Origin: Callipepla californica brunnescens
Lineage: Eukaryota; Chordata; Aves; Galliformes; Odontophoridae
Direction of reading: 5' to 3'
DNA length: 64,000 nt
NCBI GenBank assembly: GCA_023055505.1
Contig: JALIRH010000023.1
Coordinates: 8,810,423 to 8,874,422, forward strand
The translations under genes were made by a program, and so were the position numbers. Position 1 is the stretch's first letter, and each line of letters begins with the position of its first letter. Shown here one piece after another: positions 60,062-64,000 of the stretch. Under the pieces are notes generated by a model. That model did not search any database and was not told the DNA's origin. It worked only from the letters and a program-made list of their open reading frames with translations.

Positions 60062-60161
60062 CTGGTTGGGCTAACATTTGACCCGCTGTGTCTTAATCTC
60101 GCCATCGGGTATACACATAATCAAAGAACCTCGTCTCCCTCCTTTATATTGGAGCGTGACA

Positions 60162-60590
60162 CTCCCTCTCCCTGCTGGCCATCCCTATGTTGGTGCAGCT
60201 CCGTATACTGTTGTCCTTCTGGACTGCAAGCATTTGTTGCCAAATCATGTTTATCTTCTCGTCAACTGACACCCCCAGAGTCCTTCACAGCACTTCTCTG
60301 AATTCAATCAGTGCTCAGCATGTATGTGCTTGCTCTGACTGGTGCATGACCTCGCAATTGGCCTTGTTAAACTTTGTGAGGATCATACAGGCCCACATCA
60401 CAAGCCTGTCAAAGTCCCTCTGGGGGGTATGCCTCCATCAGCATATCAGCACATCAATTTTACCACTCTGCTCAGTGTTAGCAGGCAGTTTTCTGAGGAT
60501 GCACATGGTTGCGCTTCCCATGTCACCAAAAAAGATGTTAAATAATTCTAGTCTTTATACTGACCCCTGAGAAACACAACTGCCTCATAT
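60162..60590 (-). mobile_element. CR1 LINE, minus strand, 5' piece (split by LTR)
   Basis: It continues the CR1 of 58856-59416 after the LTR: 'tgctggccatccctatgttg', 'cttctggactgcaagca', 'cttctcgtcaactgacaccc', 'cagcacatcaattttaccac' and 'aaaagatgttaaataattc', then 'tactgacccctgagaaacac'. The last piece is antisense to the CR1 region coding for the SGVPQGS..GPxLFNIF part of the RT. It ends near 60590. Confidence 0.92.
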
Positions 60591-61997
60591 CTCTTTGTAT
60601 ATATATAGAATACTATTTTGAAAATAATAATTAAAAAAAAAAAGCATCAAAGAATAGGAAATAATTTGAAACTCATTAAGAGATTTTCTTCTACTTCCTT
60701 GCTTCCCTTTCATTGGAAAAATAAATTTGATAGCTATGCATTTTAATAAGTAGTTTGTTAAAAACAAATAAAAGAGTAAGGATAGAGGAGGAGGAAATTG
60801 AGCAGAAAAATATTTAATTAATACTATATCTGTACCCTTACCTCTTCCCAAGTTTCGTACTACATTGCTATACACTGTCATCATGGTTTTACACATCCAT
60901 TTTGCTAACATTTTTACACTTTTTTAATCAATGAATTCGGCTTCAAAAAAAAATTCAAGATATGTAAAATTTTCTGTGAGATTTATATGGATCTTGGAGG
61001 TCATAAAAAGAATTTAGGAAAAGGGGCACATGCAGTGTGAAATATACTCTCTTTTAAAGTTGGTTGGATTGCTATTTTTTAAGGCTGTGACTATATTAAA
61101 GGAATATATAAAATTCAGGGAAGGCTGACACCTGTAAAATCCTCATTGACTTAGTGATATCTACTTGCATGTTATCAAGTTCAATGAAAACCAAATGTTC
61201 TTTATGCTCATTAAATGACAACTTTTAACATTTTTCTTCCACTAAATTAAAACAATAGCTTCCCTCATCTTAATTTTCTTGTCAGCAAAGATGTGTGTGT
61301 ATACCATTTTTCTACAGCCCCAAGAATAAGATAAAGTTGATCATTATGTTTAGCTATGAACATTATGTGCATAATAGAGGTGTCATATTAGCATGCATGA
61401 TCAGAAATATAAAAATAGAGTATTTGCCTCATCAGGCTCAAAATAGTGAAAAATGGAAACTCAAAAGAAGTATTTCATACCTCTAATTCTATTATTTATG
61501 TATTATAAAATACTATGACCTTACTTTCAGCAGCCTTTTTTTTCATGATGTATTATTAATTCACTTTTTAATCAAAATCATTGAATATCAAGAAATAAGA
61601 GTGACATCTGATCCACAGTTTTAGCTATGATTACAGAGAGAGAGCATTCTTCAAACTTTCTTTGGTATTTTATTTTACAGTGTTGAACATTCATCCCTTG
61701 ACCCAGTCCAAATACCTGGAAACCATCCAGAAAGTGACTAATGTGAGGGAAGTCAGAAAAACAAAGCAAACAAATGAAGATGAAAAAAAAATCAGAAATT
61801 AAGCTTTCAGCTATCTGTGATAGAAAGTATATGTCTCCCTGATATTTTTATATTTATTATTGTGAAATGGCTTGCTGAAGTACAGTTACACAACATCCAC
61901 TGCTCTCCCTCCATCTACCAGTAGATGACATTATAGAACACTACCTAGCTGGTGAATTCATGTTGAATACTCCTGATAACTGTCCTCTCTTCCAATT
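60591..61997. other. AT-rich sequence between two CR1 pieces, no gene seen
   Basis: About 1.4 kb without recognisable content. Its position between colinear 3' and 5' CR1 parts is discussed in the findings. Confidence 0.45.
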
Positions 61998-62750
61998 TCT
62001 AGTAGAATGTATTTGGAACAAATTGTTCCATTATCTTTCCAGGGATGGATGTGAGGTTGGTTTACCTGTAGTTTCTTGGATCCTTCTTTTTGCCCTTTCT
62101 GAAGACTGGAATGACACTGACTGTCCTCCAGTCTTCAAGCACATTTCTTGTTTGTCAGGATCTTTCAACGATCACAGAGAGTGGTTCAGTAACTACCTCC
62201 ACCAGTTCTCTCAGCACATATGGATGGATCCCATCAGGGCCCATAGATTCATGTGCGTTGATTCTGACTAGATGCTCTCTGGTTAGATCCACCTCAACCA
62301 ATGGAAGGTCTTCCTTTACCCAGACTCTTACCTCCAGGAGCTGGGATTCCTGAGTGCTAGTTTTAGCCAATAAAAACTGAAGGAAAGAAGACATTCAGAA
62401 TCTCTGCCCTCTCTGTATCCTCTGTTAGTAAGGTTTCCACCTCATTTAGTAGAAGATCCACATTTTCACTGGTCTTCTTTTTACTGTTGACAGTTAAAAA
62501 TAAATTAAAAAAAAACCTTTCTTGTTATCCTTTGCCTCCTTTTCAAGGTTTAATTTGAAGAGGGCTTTAGCCTTCCTTGTTGCATCTCTACAGGCCCTGA
62601 CAACATTCCTATACTCTTCCCAGGTGGACAGGCCCGTCTCCCACATTTCAAGGACTTTCTTCTTTCATTTTAGTTTATCCATGAGCTCCTTGCTCATCCA
62701 TATAGGCCTCTATCCACCTTTCCCTGTACTTTGTAGAGTCAGAAAATGTG
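61998..62750 (-). mobile_element. CR1 LINE 5'/RT N-terminal portion, minus strand
   Basis: The plus strand reads 'ttgttccattatctttccag', 'gtttacctgtagtttcttgg', 'tggatcccatcagggcccat' and 'ctcttcccaggtggacaggc', then 'ccatgagctccttgctcatc'. This is the antisense of CR1 from the linker between endonuclease and RT into the first RT motifs. The coding relic at 62155-62394 confirms it. It represents a part of CR1 rarely kept, since most copies are 5'-truncated. Confidence 0.9.
62155..62394 (-). pseudogene. CR1 reverse transcriptase N-terminal fragment
   Basis: The minus-strand frame reads 'MSSFLQFLLAKTSTQESQLL', then 'LPLVEVDLTREHLVRINAHE', then 'SMGPDGIHPYVLRELVEVVT' and 'EPLSVIVERS'. The family pattern is LxxLNxHKSMGPDxIHPRVLRELADVVAxPLSIIFExS, the start of the CR1 RT fingers region. 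Downstream sequence (lower coordinates) keeps DNA related to the next motif but in other frames. It is inactive. Confidence 0.9.
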
Positions 62751-63317
62751 ATAAGATCTACTAAATCTAAGAACAGAACACCGTAAACACCATGAATGAC
62801 TCAAGTAAGACACTGAAAAGTTTTATCATTCTTATGTCCTAGAAAACTTTATGTCTTTCATCCAGCTCAGTGTAGACTTAGATTGTCAAACAATGAAATG
62901 TTTTTAAATATATCAGCTCAGGTCAGTTTCCTTTACTCCAAGCTCTTCTAATTGAAACTTTCAACTAACATCACAACATTAAAAAAGTAGAAGCTGAAAC
63001 TCTGATAAAAGATAATCTTGGGATAAGAAATAAAATATTATGTCTGTACTGGTATGATCTCCCTGCACAGACATCAGTCTCTTAGCAAGATAAAAATGAA
63101 AATTAAAATAGAAATAGCTGACCATATTTGAGTAAAAGTTTACTTTAATTATACTCAATTAATTTAATCATTACCTGAAAAAATTCAGAAACTATGACGC
63201 AATCTTAAAGGTATACATACTGATAAATGCTAAGCTTTTCTGATTGAAAATACTGTCTTTTTTGTTGTTTGTTTGTTTGTTTTTTTCTAAGCATCCATAA
63301 TATGAATACTATCTACC
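62751..63317. other. Unique AT-rich spacer, no gene seen
   Basis: It holds a TTTG-type repeat near 63262-63287 and nothing else that I recognise. Confidence 0.5.
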
Positions 63318-63980
63318 AGTACACGCTGAGGGCACCCAGTTGGGGACCTGCTCTGCAAGGAAGAACTTGTTCTGCTGCCCTAGTGGACACTGTAAGTTGA
63401 ACATGAGTTGGCATGTACTCTTGGCTTCAGTAGGCACAACTTTGCCAGTCAGTCAAAAGAGGGGGTTCTTCCACTCCATCAGCACTGCTGAGGCTGCATG
63501 TGGAGTATGGGGTCTGCCTGTTGGTTATTCATTACAGTGGAGCCACAGAGCTACTATAGAGAGGCTGTGAAGATGTTGGAGCATGTCTCCTGTGAAGAAA
63601 GACTGGGAGAGTTAGAGCAGTTCTGCTTGGAGAAGGCTATGGGGGGAATCTCCTCAGTGTCTGTAAATGCCTGAAGTAGGGTGAAAGAGCCAGGCTCCTG
63701 TCAGTGATACCTAGTGCAAGGAAATGAGCACAAACAGGACCACAGGAGATTCCCTCTGACCATCAGGAAGCATTTCTGTACTGAAAAGAAAGAGAAATGA
63801 GAGAAATTAAGCAGATTGTCCAGATGGGTTATAATCTCTCTTCCTGGAGATCTCCAAAAGCTGTCTGGCCATGGCTCTATGCAACCTGCTCTAGGTGATC
63901 CTCACTGAGCACAGATACCGCACCAGATGTCCTCTAAAAGTCCCTTCCCAACTCTGTCCTTCTATGATTCTCAGATTCTC
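63318..63980 (+). mobile_element. CR1 LINE 3' portion, plus strand
   Basis: A diverged sense CR1: 'gcatgtggagtatggggtct' (LEY..Q region), 'gagcatgtctcctgtgaaga', 'gcttggagaaggctatgggg' and 'gattccctctgaccatcagg', then 'cctctaaaagtcccttccca' and the terminal 'ctatgattctcagattctc'. It retains about 650 bases with many indels. The 5' boundary near 63318 is approximate. Confidence 0.88.
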
Positions 63981-64000
63981 TGGAAACGGTCATTTTGTGC

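Larger units (their letters stand above)
59417..60161 (+). mobile_element. Solo LTR inserted in a CR1
   Basis: A complete 745-bp LTR from 'tgtgaaagacagaaactg' to 'ttggagcgtgaca', the same family as 25070-25809. The R/U5 half (from about 59870) differs from that copy at only a handful of bases. The U3 half is clearly more diverged, and the leader differs by reciprocal indels of about 35-45 bases. TATA-like 'gataaaa' lies at 59735-59741 and AATAAA at 60056-60061. The flanking CTCCC duplication and the uninterrupted CR1 on both sides prove the boundaries. No internal retroviral region remains. Confidence 0.95.

Noticed and set aside
1..64000. CRISPR arrays, operons, prokaryotic defence systems, tRNA/rRNA genes
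   Set aside because: No regularly spaced repeats with unique spacers, no gene clusters and no cloverleaf-like RNA genes. The DNA is clearly vertebrate.

Overview
The window is AT-rich vertebrate nuclear DNA, most likely avian. The main evidence is at least 17 recognisable fragments of CR1 LINEs. Many end in the CR1-type 3' tail (a 'ggttggactagatgatct'-like stretch, then copies of an ATTCTGTG-like octamer). Retroviral solo LTRs and a decayed hAT (Charlie-like) DNA transposon fit the same picture. Crocodilians and turtles also carry CR1, so 'bird' is an inference. No operons, ribosome binding sites, CRISPR arrays or tRNA/rRNA genes are visible.

I could not confirm a single host protein-coding exon. 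Reading frames of 60-128 codons are scattered on both strands, as expected by chance in AT-rich DNA. The ones with recognisable protein content belong to transposons. A few frames look exon-like or pseudogene-like and are given low confidence: 6013-6273 (-), 20955-21189 (-), 50269-50434 (+) and 54920-55127 (+). The window is best described as intergenic or intronic.

Layout. 1-6.2 kb: unique AT-rich sequence, a CR1 tail, a dinucleotide repeat and a 0.9 kb CR1 copy on the minus strand. 6.2-8.5 kb: hAT transposon relic on the plus strand, split near its 5' end by a CR1 insertion. 8.5-24 kb: mostly unique, with a CR1 at 12.3-12.96 kb, a CR1 tail at 18.0 kb and a possible coiled-coil retropseudogene at 21 kb. 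24.3-26.0 kb: LTR cluster. One LTR relic (24540-24883) is followed by a minus-strand LTR that was itself hit by a plus-strand LTR of the same family (25070-25809, 5-bp target duplication GATGA). 26.8-35 kb: seven CR1 fragments. 35-45.4 kb: unique. 45.4-45.8 kb: old ERVL-type LTR relic. 51.9-52.2 kb: old CR1 fragment. 54.16-54.87 kb: a long imperfect inverted repeat with arms of about 160 bp. 55.1-55.75 kb: CR1. 58.86-60.59 kb: a CR1 split by a second solo LTR of the 25.07 kb family (59417-60161, target duplication CTCCC). 62.0-62.75 and 63.3-63.98 kb: further CR1 pieces.

No cooperating gene system is present. What the window records is an order of events: hAT before CR1, CR1 before LTR, and LTR into LTR. 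Alignments were done by eye. Subfamily names are not assigned where they would need a repeat-library search.
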